A DNA stretch of 43,270 nt, taken from positions 33,656-76,925 of the forward strand of contig MKTV01000038.1 in assembly GCA_001898425.1 (NCBI GenBank). Direction: 5' to 3'. Source of the stretch: Rhodospirillales bacterium 69-11. Its GTDB lineage: Bacteria > Pseudomonadota > Alphaproteobacteria > Acetobacterales > Acetobacteraceae. The translations under genes and the position numbers were made by a program. The notes under the pieces are model-generated. The model saw only the letters and a program-made list of their open reading frames with translations. It had not been told where the DNA came from and did no database searches. Below, in pieces: positions 7,810 to 17,707 of this stretch (its first letter is position 1; each line of letters opens with the position of its first letter).

Positions 7810-8691
7810 TCATACGGCCTCCGCCGCGGGCGCGGTCACGAAGAAGCGGTTCTTCATGCCCTTCTGGTTCTCGTACAGCGATCCCTGCAGCCGCGCCGGC
7901 GGCAGCGGCAGGCGCACCGGCACCTGCTCGAGCCGCGGCGGCTGCGGGTCGCCCGCCACCATCAGCGCATCGAACGCCTCGATCCCGGCCGGAAAGCCCA
8001 GCAGCGGCCAGGCATCCGCGGCGCGGAACTGGAACAGCAGCAGGCGGCGGTCGCGTTCGGACAGGTTCGGGGCGGAGCCATGCACCGCGCGGACGTGGTG
8101 CACGGTGATCGACCCCGCCTTGCCGGTCAGCGGGATCGCCGAGGCGTAGTCCACGTCGCGGTTGGCCGGGTCCATGGCGCCGCAGAACACGCCATCCGCA
8201 TGGTGGTCGTAGACCGGTCCGCGATGGCTGCCCGGCACGATCATCAGCGGGCCGTTCTCCATCTCCATGTCGTCGAACATCACGCCGACCGCGGCGAGGT
8301 CGTCATTGCTGTGCGGATAGAACGCCCAGTCCTGGTGCCATTCGACCGGCGCGCCGAAGCCCGCGCATTTCAGGTTCAGCTTGGCGGTGTCGAACCGGAT
8401 GTGCGGACCCCACAGCGCCTGCAGCACGCCCAGGATGGAAGGGTGCCGCGTCAGCGCGGCATAGGCGGGATGGTGCAGATGCGCGGCCTTGATCCGGCGC
8501 ACCCGCGGCGTTTCCGGCGAGTGGCTGTCTTCCAGGTCGTAGATGTCGGTGTGCGTCGTGAGCCCCCGCGCCCGCTCGACGAAGCCGTCGGTGACGGCGC
8601 GCAGCTCCTGCACCTCCGCCGGGGTCAGGACATCCGGCACGACGATGGCGCCGACGTCGTCATATTCGGCGATCTGGGCCTTGGTCAGCAT
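7810..8691 (-). CDS. Phytanoyl-CoA dioxygenase (PhyH) family protein
   Basis: 293 residues. Fe(II)/2-oxoglutarate oxygenase of the PhyH family. The metal-binding HxD is H119-Q-D121 (EWHQDWAFYPH), the distal His is H204 (VHHVRAVHGSAPN), and an Arg for 2-oxoglutarate lies in SERDRRLLLFQ. These enzymes hydroxylate fatty-acyl or small-molecule substrates; the substrate here is unknown. First gene of the unit PhyH -> serine hydrolase -> aldolase. It is divergent from the YeiH-type transporter across a 291-nt spacer. Confidence 0.9.
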   Translation of the reverse strand: MLTKAQIAEYDDVGAIVVPDVLTPAEVQELRAVTDGFVERARGLTTHTDIYDLEDSHSPETPRVRRIKAAHLHHPAYAALTRHPSILGVLQALWGPHIRFDTAKLNLKCAGFGAPVEWHQDWAFYPHSNDDLAAVGVMFDDMEMENGPLMIVPGSHRGPVYDHHADGVFCGAMDPANRDVDYASAIPLTGKAGSITVHHVRAVHGSAPNLSERDRRLLLFQFRAADAWPLLGFPAGIEAFDALMVAGDPQPPRLEQVPVRLPLPPARLQGSLYENQKGMKNRFFVTAPAAEAV

Positions 8692-8982
8692 CGGTTCCTC
8701 CCCGGCTGCGGAGCGAAGCCTACACGGCGGTTCGGGAGCGGTCGAGCGGACCGCGAAGCGTCCCGGCCTGCGGCATGAATGATCCTGGTCTGTGGTACGC
8801 GGACAGCAGGCATACCCTGGAAGACCTTACCGGGACGAAAAAATCCCCGCCGCGCCCTCGCGAGAGGCGCGCTTTTCTGCAAGTGTCCGCCAAGGCGGCG
8901 ACGCCGTCGCGGAAACGCCGCGGCGCACCAGCCGCGGGGAAGAGGCCGCGGGCGCGCGGCGGAAGAGTCCGGAGGGAGCCGC
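8692..8982. other. Divergent intergenic region, PhyH-like gene / YeiH-type gene
   Basis: No gene is supported in this spacer. It must hold the promoters for both divergent genes. An A-rich patch (GACGAAAAAATCC around 8837-8849) stands out from the GC-rich background, but no convincing -35/-10 pair or operator was identified. The ribosome-binding site GGAGGG of the right-hand gene lies at 8971-8976. Confidence 0.4.
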
Positions 8983-10038
8983 ATGGCCGCACCGCAGAAC
9001 GTCGCTTCAACCGCGGCCGCGCCGCAGCAACCCTCCGCCCAGATGCGGCTCGCCGGCGGCGTGCTGCTGTGCCTGCTGATCGCGGTGGTGGCGGAATGGG
9101 CATCGAGCTACGCCCCGCTGATCGGCGCCCCGCTCTTCGCGATCGCCATCGGTGTCGTGCTGACCAACACGCTACGCGAGCCGCTGCGCCTGAAGTCGCT
9201 GCGCATCTCCGAAGTCAGCAAGCTCGCGCTGAAGGGCGGCATCATCCTGCTGGGCGCCAGCCTCGACATCGGCGACATCCTGCGCACCGGGCTCGACTCG
9301 CTGCCGCTGCTGCTCGTCACCATCGTCGTCGGCCTGGTCTGCGCGCTGGGCGTGGGCCGCGCGATGGGGGTCGACTGGCGCATGCGCTGCCTGATCGGCA
9401 TCGGCACCACGATCTGCGGCGGCTCCGCCATCGCGGCGCTGGCGCCCGTGCTGCGTGCCAAGGCGGAGGAGATCGCCTACGCCATCTCCGTCATCTTCTT
9501 CTTCAACATGCTCGCCGTGTTCGCCTTCCCGCCGCTGGGCCACCTGATCGGCCTGTCGGATACCGGGTTCGGGCTCTGGGCCGGCACGGCGGTGAACGAC
9601 ACGTCCGCGGTCGTGGCGGCGGGCTTCGCCTACAGCCACGACGCCGGGATCATGGCGACGATCGTGAAGCTGACCCGCACCACGCTGATCATCCCGCTGG
9701 TGATCGGCTTCGGCTTCGCCATGCCTTGGCTCGACCCGGACGCCAAGCGCAGCGACACGTCACTCGGCCAGCGCGTCTACAACGCCGTGCCGATGTTCAT
9801 CCTGCTGTTCCTGGGCGCCGCGGTGCTCAACAGCCTCGGCCTCCTCGGCGGCTACGCTCCGGACATCCAGTTGATCGGCCGTTGGGTGCTGGTGGTGGCG
9901 CTCGCTGCGGTGGGCTTGCAGGGGTACTGGAGCGCCTTCGTCGGCGCCGGCACGAAGCCGCTGCTGCTGGGTCTGGTGACCTGGATCGCGGTGGGCGTGT
10001 CGAGCCTGCTGATCCAGACCTGGACCCACGCCCTGTAG
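8983..10038 (+). CDS. YeiH-family putative sulfate exporter / UPF0324 membrane protein
   Basis: 351 residues with about ten hydrophobic segments and the conserved family stretches GGIILLGASLDIGDI, GIGTTICGGSAIAALAPVL and GTAVNDTSAVVAAGFAYS, as in YeiH/PSE-type proteins (PF03601). Members are suggested to export sulfate or other small anions, but most are uncharacterised. The start MAAPQNVAST at 8983 has GGAGGG 6 nt upstream; the frame is open further upstream without family-like sequence. No LysR-type regulator, which often accompanies yeiH, is adjacent. Confidence 0.87.
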   Translation: MAAPQNVASTAAAPQQPSAQMRLAGGVLLCLLIAVVAEWASSYAPLIGAPLFAIAIGVVLTNTLREPLRLKSLRISEVSKLALKGGIILLGASLDIGDILRTGLDSLPLLLVTIVVGLVCALGVGRAMGVDWRMRCLIGIGTTICGGSAIAALAPVLRAKAEEIAYAISVIFFFNMLAVFAFPPLGHLIGLSDTGFGLWAGTAVNDTSAVVAAGFAYSHDAGIMATIVKLTRTTLIIPLVIGFGFAMPWLDPDAKRSDTSLGQRVYNAVPMFILLFLGAAVLNSLGLLGGYAPDIQLIGRWVLVVALAAVGLQGYWSAFVGAGTKPLLLGLVTWIAVGVSSLLIQTWTHAL

Positions 10039-10046
10039 GATAAGGA

Positions 10047-10168
10047 TCTCCCTCCCCCCGCGCGGGGGAGGGCCGGGGAGAGGGGGCGATCGGGGCGGGC
10101 GCACAGCCGAGTGCCAAAGCCCCGATCACCCCCTCCCCCCATCCCCCTCCCGCGAGGGGAGGGGGGGA
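10047..10168. repeat. REP/BIME-like palindromic pair between the YeiH-type gene and dnaJ
   Basis: Two palindromic units, at about 10050-10090 (CCCTCCCCC GCGCG GGGGGAGGG, then GGGGAGAGGGGGCGATCGG) and about 10129-10168 (CCCCCTCCCCCCAT... GGGGAGGGGGG), in opposite arrangement around a GC-rich linker. They are the same family as 225-405. The first hairpin lies 12 nt after the YeiH-type stop codon and the second 8 nt after the dnaJ stop codon, so the pair may act as a bidirectional terminator for the converging genes. Confidence 0.75.
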
Positions 10169-10175
10169 TCGGGGG

Positions 10176-11315
10176 TCAGCTCCGGCCTTCGAAGAAGGCG
10201 GCGACCTTGGCGAAGAAGCCCTCGTGGTCGGGGCTGCCCTTCTCGTGCTTCTCCGACTCGGCCTCGAACGCCTCCAGCAGCTCGCGCTGCTTCGCGCTCA
10301 GGTTCTGCGGCGTCTCGACGGCGACCTGGATGAACATGTCGCCGCGCGCCGGGCTGCGCAGGACCGAGAACCCCTTTCCGCGCAGCCGGAACTGGTCGCC
10401 GGTCTGCGTGCCGGGCGGGATCTTCACCTTCGCCTTGCTGCCGTCGATCACCGGCACCTCGATCTCCCCGCCCAGCGCCGCCTGCGTCATGCGCAGGGGC
10501 ACGCGCAGCAGGATGTTGGCGGCGTCGCGCTGGAAGATCTCGTGCGGCCGGATCGCGATGTGGACATACAGGTCGCCGTTGGCGGCCCCCGGCCCACCGG
10601 CCTCGCCTTCGCCGGCGAGGCGGATGCGCGTGCCGTCCTCGACGCCCGCGGGCACGGCGACCTGCAGGCTGCGCTCCCGCTGGACGGTGCCGGCGCCGCG
10701 GCAGATGCGGCACGGATTGCGCACCACGCGGCCGGAGCCGCCGCAGGTCGGGCAGGTGCGCTCGATCAGGAAGAAGCCCTGCTGCGCGCGGACCTTCCCC
10801 GCCCCGTGGCAGGTGCCGCAGGTGTCGGCGCTGCGGTTCTTGTCCTCGGACCCAGTGCCGGCGCACGCCTCGCACGTGACCCGCGTCGGGACACGCAGGT
10901 TCACCTTCGTCCCGGCGAACGCCTCGGCGAGGTCGATCTCCACCGCCTGGCGGATATCGGCGCCGCTGCGCGGACGGCCGGGGCCGCCGCGGCGGCCGCC
11001 ACCCATGAAGTCGCCGAACATCTGGTCGAAGATGTCGCCCAGACCCCCGGCGCCCGAGAAGTCGAACCCGCCCGGCCCGCCGCCGCCCTGCTCGAACGCG
11101 GCATGGCCGAACCGGTCGTACGCGGCCCGCTTCTGCTCGTCCTTCAGGACGTCATAGGCCTCGTTCAACTCCTTGAACTTCGCTTCCGCCTGCTTGTCCC
11201 CCGGATTGCGGTCCGGGTGGAACTGCATGGCGAGCTTGCGATAGGCCCGCTTCAGGTCGTCGGCACTTGCTTCGCGCGCCACGCCCAGCGTGGCGTAGTA
11301 GTCCTGCTTGGCCAT
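10176..11315 (-). CDS. dnaJ: Chaperone DnaJ (Hsp40)
   Basis: 379 residues, full length. J domain at residues 1-70 with the HPD triad ([11 protein letters not shown]), a Gly/Phe-rich linker ([20 protein letters not shown]), four CxxCxGxG zinc repeats ([32 protein letters not shown]), and the C-terminal substrate-binding domains. Stimulates DnaK ATPase and delivers unfolded clients. It is separated from dnaK by 140 nt with a hairpin. AAGGG stands 5 nt before the ATG, so it is translated independently. Confidence 0.97.
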   Translation of the reverse strand: MAKQDYYATLGVAREASADDLKRAYRKLAMQFHPDRNPGDKQAEAKFKELNEAYDVLKDEQKRAAYDRFGHAAFEQGGGGPGGFDFSGAGGLGDIFDQMFGDFMGGGRRGGPGRPRSGADIRQAVEIDLAEAFAGTKVNLRVPTRVTCEACAGTGSEDKNRSADTCGTCHGAGKVRAQQGFFLIERTCPTCGGSGRVVRNPCRICRGAGTVQRERSLQVAVPAGVEDGTRIRLAGEGEAGGPGAANGDLYVHIAIRPHEIFQRDAANILLRVPLRMTQAALGGEIEVPVIDGSKAKVKIPPGTQTGDQFRLRGKGFSVLRSPARGDMFIQVAVETPQNLSAKQRELLEAFEAESEKHEKGSPDHEGFFAKVAAFFEGRS

Positions 11316-11400
11316 ATCAGCCCTTCATGACGAGGCGCCGATGCGCCAGGCTCCACGGGCAGGGTCCAGGACCCGTCGGTGGAACGCAACCGTAAACGAC

Positions 11401-11435
11401 GTCGCGCCCGCCTTCTCCCGAAGCGCGGGCGCGAC
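11401..11435 (-). terminator. Hairpin between dnaK and dnaJ
   Basis: Perfect 11-bp inverted repeat GTCGCGCCCGC (11401-11411) / GCGGGCGCGAC (11425-11435) with a 13-nt loop. On the minus strand it is followed by GTCGTTTACGG, only a weak U-run. Placed just after the dnaK stop codon, it probably reduces read-through into dnaJ or protects the dnaK 3' end. Confidence 0.55.
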
Positions 11436-11455
11436 GCTCACTCATCCGCCCGAGA

Positions 11456-13378
11456 TCAGGCGGACTTCTTCTTCTTCTCGTCGACTTCCTCGAACTCGGC
11501 GTCGACCACCTTCTCGTCGGTCGCGCCGGGGCCGGCTTCCGGACCTGCGCCGCCAGCCTGCTGCTGCGACGCCGCCTCGGCCTTGTACATCGCCTCGCCG
11601 ATCTTCATCGCCGCCTGGCTCAACCGCTCCGAGGACGACTTGATCGCCTCGAGGTCCTGGCCCTCCAGCGCGGACTTCACCGCGGCCATGGCCGATTCCG
11701 CCTCGCCCTTCTCCTGGGCGCCCAGCTTGTCGCCATGGTCCTTCAGGTTCTTCTCGACCTGATGCACCAGGCTTTCCGCGTGGTTGCGGGCCTCGACCGA
11801 CTCACGCCGCTGCTTGTCGGCCTCGGCGTTCGCCTCCGCCTCCTTCACCATGCGCTGGATGTCGGTCTCGGACAGGCCGCCCGAGGCCTGGATGCGGATC
11901 TGCTGCTCCTTGCCCGTCGCCTTGTCCTTGGCGGAGACCGACACGATGCCGTTGGCGTCGATGTCGAACGTCACCTCGATCTGCGGCACGCCGCGGGGTG
12001 CGGGCGGGATGCCGGTCAGGTCGAAATTGCCCAGCAGCTTGTTGTCCGCGGCCATCTCGCGCTCGCCCTGGAACACCTTGATGGTCACGGCCTGCTGGTT
12101 GTCGTCCGCCGTCGAGAACACCTGGCTCTTCTTCGTCGGGATCGTCGTGTTGCGGTCGATCAGCCGGGTGAACACGCCGCCCAGCGTCTCGATGCCCAGG
12201 CTCAGCGGGGTCACGTCGAGCAGCAGCACGTCCTTGACGTCGCCCTTCAGCACGCCGCCCTGCACCGCCGCGCCGATCGCCACCACCTCGTCGGGGTTGA
12301 CGTTACGGGCCGGGTCCTTGCCGAAGAACTGCTTCACCGCCTCGATGACCTTCGGCATGCGGGTCATGCCGCCGACCAGGATCACCTCGGAGATCTCGCC
12401 CGCGGTCACGCCGGCATCCTTCAGCGCCGCCCGGCAGGGCTCCAGCGTCTTCTGGATCAGGTCGTCGACCAGGCTCTCGAGCTTCGCGCGGGAGAGCTTC
12501 ATCACCAGGTGCTTCGGCCCGGAGGCGTCGGCGGTGATGAACGGCAGGTTGACCTCGGTCTCCTTCGAGGAGGACAGCTCGATCTTCGCCTTCTCGGCGG
12601 CTTCCTTCAGCCGCTGCAGCGCGAGCTTGTCCTTGCGCAGGTCGATGCCCTGCTCCTTGCGGAACTCCTCGGCCAGGTAGTCGATGACGCGGCTGTCGAA
12701 ATCCTCACCACCCAGGAACGTGTCGCCGTTGGTCGACTTCACCTCGAACACGCCGTCGCCGATCTCGAGCACCGAGATGTCGAACGTGCCGCCGCCCAGG
12801 TCGTAGACCGCGATCGTGCCGCTGGTCTTCTTGTCCATGCCGTAGGCGAGGGCGGCCGCAGTCGGCTCGTTGATGATGCGGAGCACCTCGAGCCCGGCGA
12901 TGCGGCCGGCATCCTTGGTCGCCTGGCGCTGGCTGTCGTTGAAGTAGGCCGGGACAGTGATCACCGCCTGGCTGACCGGCTCGCCGAGATACGCCTCGGC
13001 CGTCTCCTTCATCTTGCCGAGGATGAAGGCGCTGATCTGGCTGGGGGAATACTTCTCGCCCTTCACCTCGACCCAGGCATCGCCGTTCTCGCCCCGGGTG
13101 ATGGAATAGGGCACCAGGCCCTTGTCCTTGCTCACCATCGGATCGTCGTAGCGGCGGCCGATCAGGCGCTTGATGGCATACAGCGTGTTGGACGGGTTGG
13201 TCACCGCCTGGCGCTTGGCCGACTGGCCCACCAGACGCTCACCCCCGTCGGTGAACGCGACCATGCTGGGCGTCGTGCGCGCGCCCTCGGTATTCTCGAT
13301 GACCCGGACGTCCTTGCCTTCCAGCAGGGCGACGCAGGAATTCGTCGTCCCGAGGTCGATGCCGATGACTTTACTCAT
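11456..13378 (-). CDS. dnaK: Chaperone DnaK (Hsp70)
   Basis: 640 residues, full length. N-terminal ATPase domain with [17 protein letters not shown], the phosphate-2 motif [18 protein letters not shown] and the adenosine motif [13 protein letters not shown]. Linker [15 protein letters not shown], then the peptide-binding beta-sandwich and helical lid. The acidic C-terminal tail ends [17 protein letters not shown], resembling the EEVD-containing co-chaperone tail found in bacterial DnaK. Central ATP-dependent folding chaperone working with DnaJ and GrpE. Transcription probably starts in the gap from grpE, at the candidate site 13444-13474. The ribosome-binding site GAAAGGAGCC precedes the ATG. 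Confidence 0.98.
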   Translation of the reverse strand: MSKVIGIDLGTTNSCVALLEGKDVRVIENTEGARTTPSMVAFTDGGERLVGQSAKRQAVTNPSNTLYAIKRLIGRRYDDPMVSKDKGLVPYSITRGENGDAWVEVKGEKYSPSQISAFILGKMKETAEAYLGEPVSQAVITVPAYFNDSQRQATKDAGRIAGLEVLRIINEPTAAALAYGMDKKTSGTIAVYDLGGGTFDISVLEIGDGVFEVKSTNGDTFLGGEDFDSRVIDYLAEEFRKEQGIDLRKDKLALQRLKEAAEKAKIELSSSKETEVNLPFITADASGPKHLVMKLSRAKLESLVDDLIQKTLEPCRAALKDAGVTAGEISEVILVGGMTRMPKVIEAVKQFFGKDPARNVNPDEVVAIGAAVQGGVLKGDVKDVLLLDVTPLSLGIETLGGVFTRLIDRNTTIPTKKSQVFSTADDNQQAVTIKVFQGEREMAADNKLLGNFDLTGIPPAPRGVPQIEVTFDIDANGIVSVSAKDKATGKEQQIRIQASGGLSETDIQRMVKEAEANAEADKQRRESVEARNHAESLVHQVEKNLKDHGDKLGAQEKGEAESAMAAVKSALEGQDLEAIKSSSERLSQAAMKIGEAMYKAEAASQQQAGGAGPEAGPGATDEKVVDAEFEEVDEKKKKSA

Positions 13379-13443
13379 GAATGGCTCCTTTCAGCGGAAA
13401 TCGGCAGCCCGAAGCACCGCCGATGTCCCTATGGGTTGGTCGG

Positions 13444-13474
13444 GATGTAGTGAGGCAGGGTGGCCGGAAGCAAG
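13444..13474 (-). promoter_or_regulatory. Candidate sigma32-type promoter of dnaK
   Basis: Minus strand reads CTTGCTTCC (complement of 13466-13474), then 15 nt, then CTACATC (complement of 13444-13450). The CTTG core and the C-TACAT element resemble RpoH promoters of alphaproteobacteria, and the position is about 70 nt upstream of the dnaK start. The match is partial and unverified. Confidence 0.4.
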
Positions 13475-13512
13475 ACCGTAGCAGGGTTTTTTCGTGCCAT
13501 TTCGGCACTGTT

Positions 13513-14133
13513 TCATGCAGTGGTGTTCACAGTCCCGCGGGGACCGCCAATCTCGGCAGCAGGAGCCTTCGCGACCACGACCATCGCCGGCTTCAGCAGG
13601 CGCCCGTTCAGCGTCCAGGCGGCCGTCCAGGCCTGCATCACCGAACCCGGCTTGTGCGCCTCGCTCTCCTGTTCGGCCATCGCCTGGTGCAGGTTCGGAT
13701 CGAACATCTGGCCGACCGGGTCCTCCTTGCGGATGCCGTGCCGTTCCAGAATGCCGATGAAGCTGCGCTCCATGCTCTCGAGCCCTTCGCGGACCTTGGC
13801 CAGGATCTCGGGCTGTCCGGGGGCCGGGGCGGGCAGGGCGTCGATGCCGCGCTTCAGGTTCTCCGCCGCCTCGACCACGTCGGTGGCGAATTTCTGCACC
13901 GCATACTGGCGCGTCTCGTCCACGTCGCGCTTCGCTCGGGCGCGGACGTTGGCGTTCTCCGCCTCCGCGCGCATCCAGCGCTCCTTCATCTCGGCAAGCT
14001 CCGCCTCGAGCGCCGCGATCCGGTCGGTCGCGGCCTGCATCACCTGATCGGGGGAGAGCGGGGTCTGGTCGGTGGCCTCGGCCCCGGTCGCTTCCGCCGG
14101 GGCGTCGGGGTTCTTTTCGGGTGCGTTGCTCAT
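13513..14133 (-). CDS. grpE: Nucleotide exchange factor GrpE
   Basis: 206 residues. A disordered acidic/Ala-rich N-terminus (1-35), a long helical dimerisation region ([29 protein letters not shown] is coiled-coil-like) and the C-terminal beta-wing with the signature FDPNLHQAM. Releases ADP from DnaK. It lies upstream of dnaK on the same strand with a 134-nt gap. That gap holds two small overlapping hairpins and the candidate dnaK promoter, so dnaK need not depend on grpE transcription. Confidence 0.95.
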   Translation of the reverse strand: MSNAPEKNPDAPAEATGAEATDQTPLSPDQVMQAATDRIAALEAELAEMKERWMRAEAENANVRARAKRDVDETRQYAVQKFATDVVEAAENLKRGIDALPAPAPGQPEILAKVREGLESMERSFIGILERHGIRKEDPVGQMFDPNLHQAMAEQESEAHKPGSVMQAWTAAWTLNGRLLKPAMVVVAKAPAAEIGGPRGTVNTTA

Positions 14134-14194
14134 GGCGCGTTCAGTTAGGACGCGGAACCCGCCGCGGCAAGCGGGATGCGCGCAGAGGTGCCGG

Positions 14195-15925
14195 TCACCG
14201 CGCGGGAGCGTCCTCGATATCGCTGCGCAACATCCGCTCCTGCAGCCCCAACACCAGCACGAAGGCGACGCTCATGACCACCCCGCTGAGCAGGAAGCAG
14301 CCGGTGAGGGCGGTCCGATAGGCGGCGCTGATCCCGGCCTGCTGCGCGGGCGTGAGCTGCGCGAGCGCCTGCACCCCCCGATCGGCGAGCGCCGAGAGAT
14401 GCAGGTCCGCACCCTGCGCCGCCGCCGCCAGCCGCGCCGTCATGATCGTGCCGGAAGTCGCAACCCCCAGCGCGCCGCCCAGCGAGCGGACGAAGCTCAT
14501 GGCGCCGGTCGCGGCCCCCAGCTCCCGGTGCGCGACGGCGTTCTGCACCGCGGTCGTGAGGTTGGGCATGCCCATCCCCATGCCGACGCCCAGCGCGCCC
14601 ATGGAGATCAGGAAGATCGCGGGCGGGGCGGCGATGAAGGCGAACACGGCGAGGCTCGCGAGCGCCACCGCCTCGAGCCCGAGACCCGCGAGGAGGAAGG
14701 GCTTGTTGCGGCCGATCCGTGTGACGGCGCGGCCGCCGAGGATGGAGGAGAACACCATGCCGCAGACCTGCGGCAGCAGCATGAGGCCGGCGAGCGCCGG
14801 GTCCATTCCGAATACGAGCTGGAAATACAGCGGCAGGAAGACGGTGGAGCCCAGCATGGCGAAGGCCATCATCCCGCTGACGCTGACCCCGCGGGCGAAG
14901 ATCGGGTTGCGGAACAGCGGCAGCCGCACCAGCGGCTCCGGCGCGCGCAGCTCCTGGCGCGCGAACAGCGCCGCCAGCACGACGACGGTCAGGACCAGGC
15001 CCGCGCTGGCCAGCGAGAGCCAGGGGAACTCCGTCCCGCCCCAGGCGAGAAGCAGCAGGAGCGCGGCGGTCGCGCCCGTCAGCAGCAGGGCGCCGGGGTA
15101 GTCCACCGGCCGCGACTTGCCCGAGGGGGGCTTGCGCAGCCCGATGGCGATCATGACCAGGGCCGCCGCCCCGACCGGCAGGTTCACGTAGAACACCCAT
15201 CGCCAGGACAGGGCGGAGGTGATGAACCCGCCCAGCAGCGGGCCCGCGACGGAGGAGAGGGCGAAGGTGCCGGTGAACCAGCCCTGGTATTTCGGCCGCT
15301 CCCGCGGGGAGACGACGTCCCCGATCGCCGCCTGGGCCAGCGTCAGCAGCCCGCCCGCGCCCAGGCCCTGCAGCGCGCGGAAGGCGATGATCTGGCCCAT
15401 GTTCTGCGCCAGCCCGCACAGCAGGGAGCCCGCCAGGAACACCAGGATCGCCACGAAGAACAGCCGCCGCCGGCCGTAGATGTCCGACAGCTTGCCATAG
15501 AGCGGCGTGGTGGTGGTCGCCGTCAGCATGAACGCCGTGACCACCCAGGAGAGATGCGCGAGCCCGCCGAGATCGCCGGCCATGCGCGGCAGGGCCGTGT
15601 TGACGATGTTCTGGTCGAGCGCGGCCAGCACCATCGCGAGCAGCGCCCCGGCCATCACGATCCGCAACTGCCGGCGCGGGACGGTGGTGAGCCGCGGCGC
15701 GGTGGACGCCTCGGGCGGTGGCCCGAGAGACTCCCGCGGCGGCGGCGCGGGCGGCGGGGCGGTGACCGCGGCGCCGCTCAGGCTCGCCACGCCGCCCTGC
15801 GCCTGGGCGCGGCCCTGCGGCACGCCGGTGGCGCCGGCTTCCGCACCGCCCTCCGGTGGACCGGGCAGGCCGGCCCCGGCGGGAGGCATTGTCGGATCGA
15901 TCTTGGTCAGCGGGTCTCGCGGCAA
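14195..15925 (-). CDS. DHA2/EmrB-family MFS multidrug exporter
   Basis: 576 residues from a TTG start. After a ~80-residue Pro/Gly/Ala-rich region there are about 14 hydrophobic segments. Signatures: [17 protein letters not shown] (motif D1 of DHA2 exporters), [17 protein letters not shown] (motif A) and a motif-C-like [13 protein letters not shown]. Proton-driven efflux of amphipathic drugs is the family role; the substrate is unknown. Start uncertain: TTG at 15925 has GGAAG 6 nt before it, ATG at 15889 has no ribosome-binding site, and a GTG lies near 15790. The N-terminal extension is long for the family. Divergent from sdaA. Confidence 0.88.
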   Translation of the reverse strand: MPRDPLTKIDPTMPPAGAGLPGPPEGGAEAGATGVPQGRAQAQGGVASLSGAAVTAPPPAPPPRESLGPPPEASTAPRLTTVPRRQLRIVMAGALLAMVLAALDQNIVNTALPRMAGDLGGLAHLSWVVTAFMLTATTTTPLYGKLSDIYGRRRLFFVAILVFLAGSLLCGLAQNMGQIIAFRALQGLGAGGLLTLAQAAIGDVVSPRERPKYQGWFTGTFALSSVAGPLLGGFITSALSWRWVFYVNLPVGAAALVMIAIGLRKPPSGKSRPVDYPGALLLTGATAALLLLLAWGGTEFPWLSLASAGLVLTVVVLAALFARQELRAPEPLVRLPLFRNPIFARGVSVSGMMAFAMLGSTVFLPLYFQLVFGMDPALAGLMLLPQVCGMVFSSILGGRAVTRIGRNKPFLLAGLGLEAVALASLAVFAFIAAPPAIFLISMGALGVGMGMGMPNLTTAVQNAVAHRELGAATGAMSFVRSLGGALGVATSGTIMTARLAAAAQGADLHLSALADRGVQALAQLTPAQQAGISAAYRTALTGCFLLSGVVMSVAFVLVLGLQERMLRSDIEDAPAR

Positions 15926-16096
15926 AGCGTGGCTTCCGGGCGGGGGCGAGCAAAGACATGGGTCAGCCGCGGGCTCGTGTCACCCGCCGTGTTTGCCGGG
16001 GCAGGGTTGAACGCGGACGGCAGCCTCGCCCACCGTTGTTCGTGCCCGGCCCGCCAAGTTGCGGCAGGATGGTGCGTTCGCGGAGGAGAGATCGCC

Positions 16097-17509
16097 ATTT
16101 CGACCGACGCAGCCGGCTGGATCAGCCTGTTCGACCTGTTCCGCGTGGGGATCGGGCCGTCCAGCTCCCACACGGTCGGACCCATGATCGCGGCCGGCCG
16201 GTTCGTCGCGGGCCTGCCGCGCGGGGTGGAAATCCGAGCGCTTAGGGTGGAGCTGTTCGGCTCGCTTGCGCTGACCGGCAAGGGGCACGGCACCGACGTC
16301 GCCGTCATCCTCGGCCTCCTCGGGGAGACCCCGGACGGCGTCGATCCCGATGCGGTGCCGGTGCTGGTGGCCAACGTCGCCGCCCGTCGCCGGCTGGCGT
16401 TGCCTGGCGGGCGCAGCGCCGCCTTCGATCCCGCGACCGACCTGCGCTTCACCCGCGCGCTGCTGCCGCGCCATCCGAATGCGGTGCGGTTCACGGCGGA
16501 GACGGCGGCCGGACCGGTGGCGCAGACGTACTATTCCGTCGGTGGCGGCTTCGTCATCACGGAAACGGAGGAGGCGGCCGTCGACCCCGCGGGGGCCGAC
16601 GTGGGGACCGGTGCCCCGCTCGCGACCTCCGCCGATCCGGCGCCCCATCCCTTCGCCACCTCTCGGGCATTGCTGGAACGCGCGGCGGAGGCCGGCCTGA
16701 CCATCGCCGCCCTGCAGCGGGCGAACGAACGGACGCGGCGGACCGATGCGGAGATTTCGCAGGGGATCGCGCGGATCTGGGAGGCGATGCAGGCCTGCAT
16801 CGCGCGTGGCCTGCGCGAAGGCGGCGAGCTGCCGGGCGGCCTGCGCGTCCGCCGCCGCGCCCCGGCGCTGCACGCGCGGCTGCAGGCCGGGGCGCCGCGC
16901 AACACCCTGGACGTGCTGCAGGGCATGGACTGGGTGAACCTCTTCGCCCTGGCGGTGAACGAGGAGAATGCCGCCGGCGGCCGCGTCGTCACCGCGCCGA
17001 CGAACGGAGCGGCGGGGATCATTCCGGCCGTGCTGATGTACTACCAGCGCTTCGTGACGGGCGCTTCGGTCGAAGGGATCGAGACGTTCTTCCTCACCGC
17101 GGCGGCGATCGGGTCCCTGATCAAGCGCAACGCCTCGATCTCCGGGGCGGAGGTCGGCTGCCAGGGGGAGGTCGGGTCGGCCTGCGCCATGGCGGCGGCC
17201 GGTTTGGCGGCGGCGCTGGGCGGGAGCAACGCGCAGGTGGAGAACGCCGCCGAGATCGGGCTCGAGCACAATCTGGGCCTCACCTGCGATCCGATCGGCG
17301 GGCTCGTGCAGATCCCCTGCATCGAGCGGAACGCGCTCGCCTCGGTGAAGGCGATCAACGCCGCGCGGCTCGCGCTGCACGGGGACGGGACGCATTTCGT
17401 CAGCCTGGATCAGGTGATCCGGACCATGCGCGACACCGGCCGGGACATGCTGTCGAAGTACAAGGAGACGTCCGAGGGCGGCCTCGCGGTCAACGCGATC
17501 GAGTGCTGA
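16097..17509 (+). CDS. sdaA: L-serine ammonia-lyase (iron-sulfur, single-chain type)
   Basis: About 470 residues. Converts L-serine to pyruvate and ammonia. The N-terminal beta domain ([21 protein letters not shown]) is followed by the alpha domain with the 4Fe-4S cysteines in [12 protein letters not shown] and [19 protein letters not shown]. The frame is open far upstream, but family-like sequence begins only at ISLFDLF. There is no ATG, GTG or TTG between 16010 and that point. The nearest in-frame TTG (16007) would add about 30 unrelated residues. GGAGGAGAG at 16082-16090 stands 6-9 nt before an in-frame ATT (16097), which I take as a non-canonical start; ATC at 16091 is the alternative. 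Confidence 0.9.
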   Translation: MSTDAAGWISLFDLFRVGIGPSSSHTVGPMIAAGRFVAGLPRGVEIRALRVELFGSLALTGKGHGTDVAVILGLLGETPDGVDPDAVPVLVANVAARRRLALPGGRSAAFDPATDLRFTRALLPRHPNAVRFTAETAAGPVAQTYYSVGGGFVITETEEAAVDPAGADVGTGAPLATSADPAPHPFATSRALLERAAEAGLTIAALQRANERTRRTDAEISQGIARIWEAMQACIARGLREGGELPGGLRVRRRAPALHARLQAGAPRNTLDVLQGMDWVNLFALAVNEENAAGGRVVTAPTNGAAGIIPAVLMYYQRFVTGASVEGIETFFLTAAAIGSLIKRNASISGAEVGCQGEVGSACAMAAAGLAAALGGSNAQVENAAEIGLEHNLGLTCDPIGGLVQIPCIERNALASVKAINAARLALHGDGTHFVSLDQVIRTMRDTGRDMLSKYKETSEGGLAVNAIEC

Positions 17510-17707
17510 GCCGGGGACCAGGATGTCTCCGCGTACGCGGGCCGGCGGGAGAGGCACCGGGGTCGGTGGCGTCCCGCTCGAGACCTGACCAGCGCCAGAC
17601 GGTGCCTCCCTTCGTGGGTGCGCCCCATCCAGGTTGAGTCGTTGTCGACCCATGCCACTCGCAGTAGAGAGGCCTGCCATTTTCGAGCGTGATGGAGCCG
17701 CCCTCGG

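Noticed and set aside
13475-13512. Terminator after grpE (GTGCC/GGCAC hairpin with a T-run)
   Set aside because: On the grpE strand the hairpin is followed by A residues; the T-run lies on the wrong side for a Rho-independent terminator.
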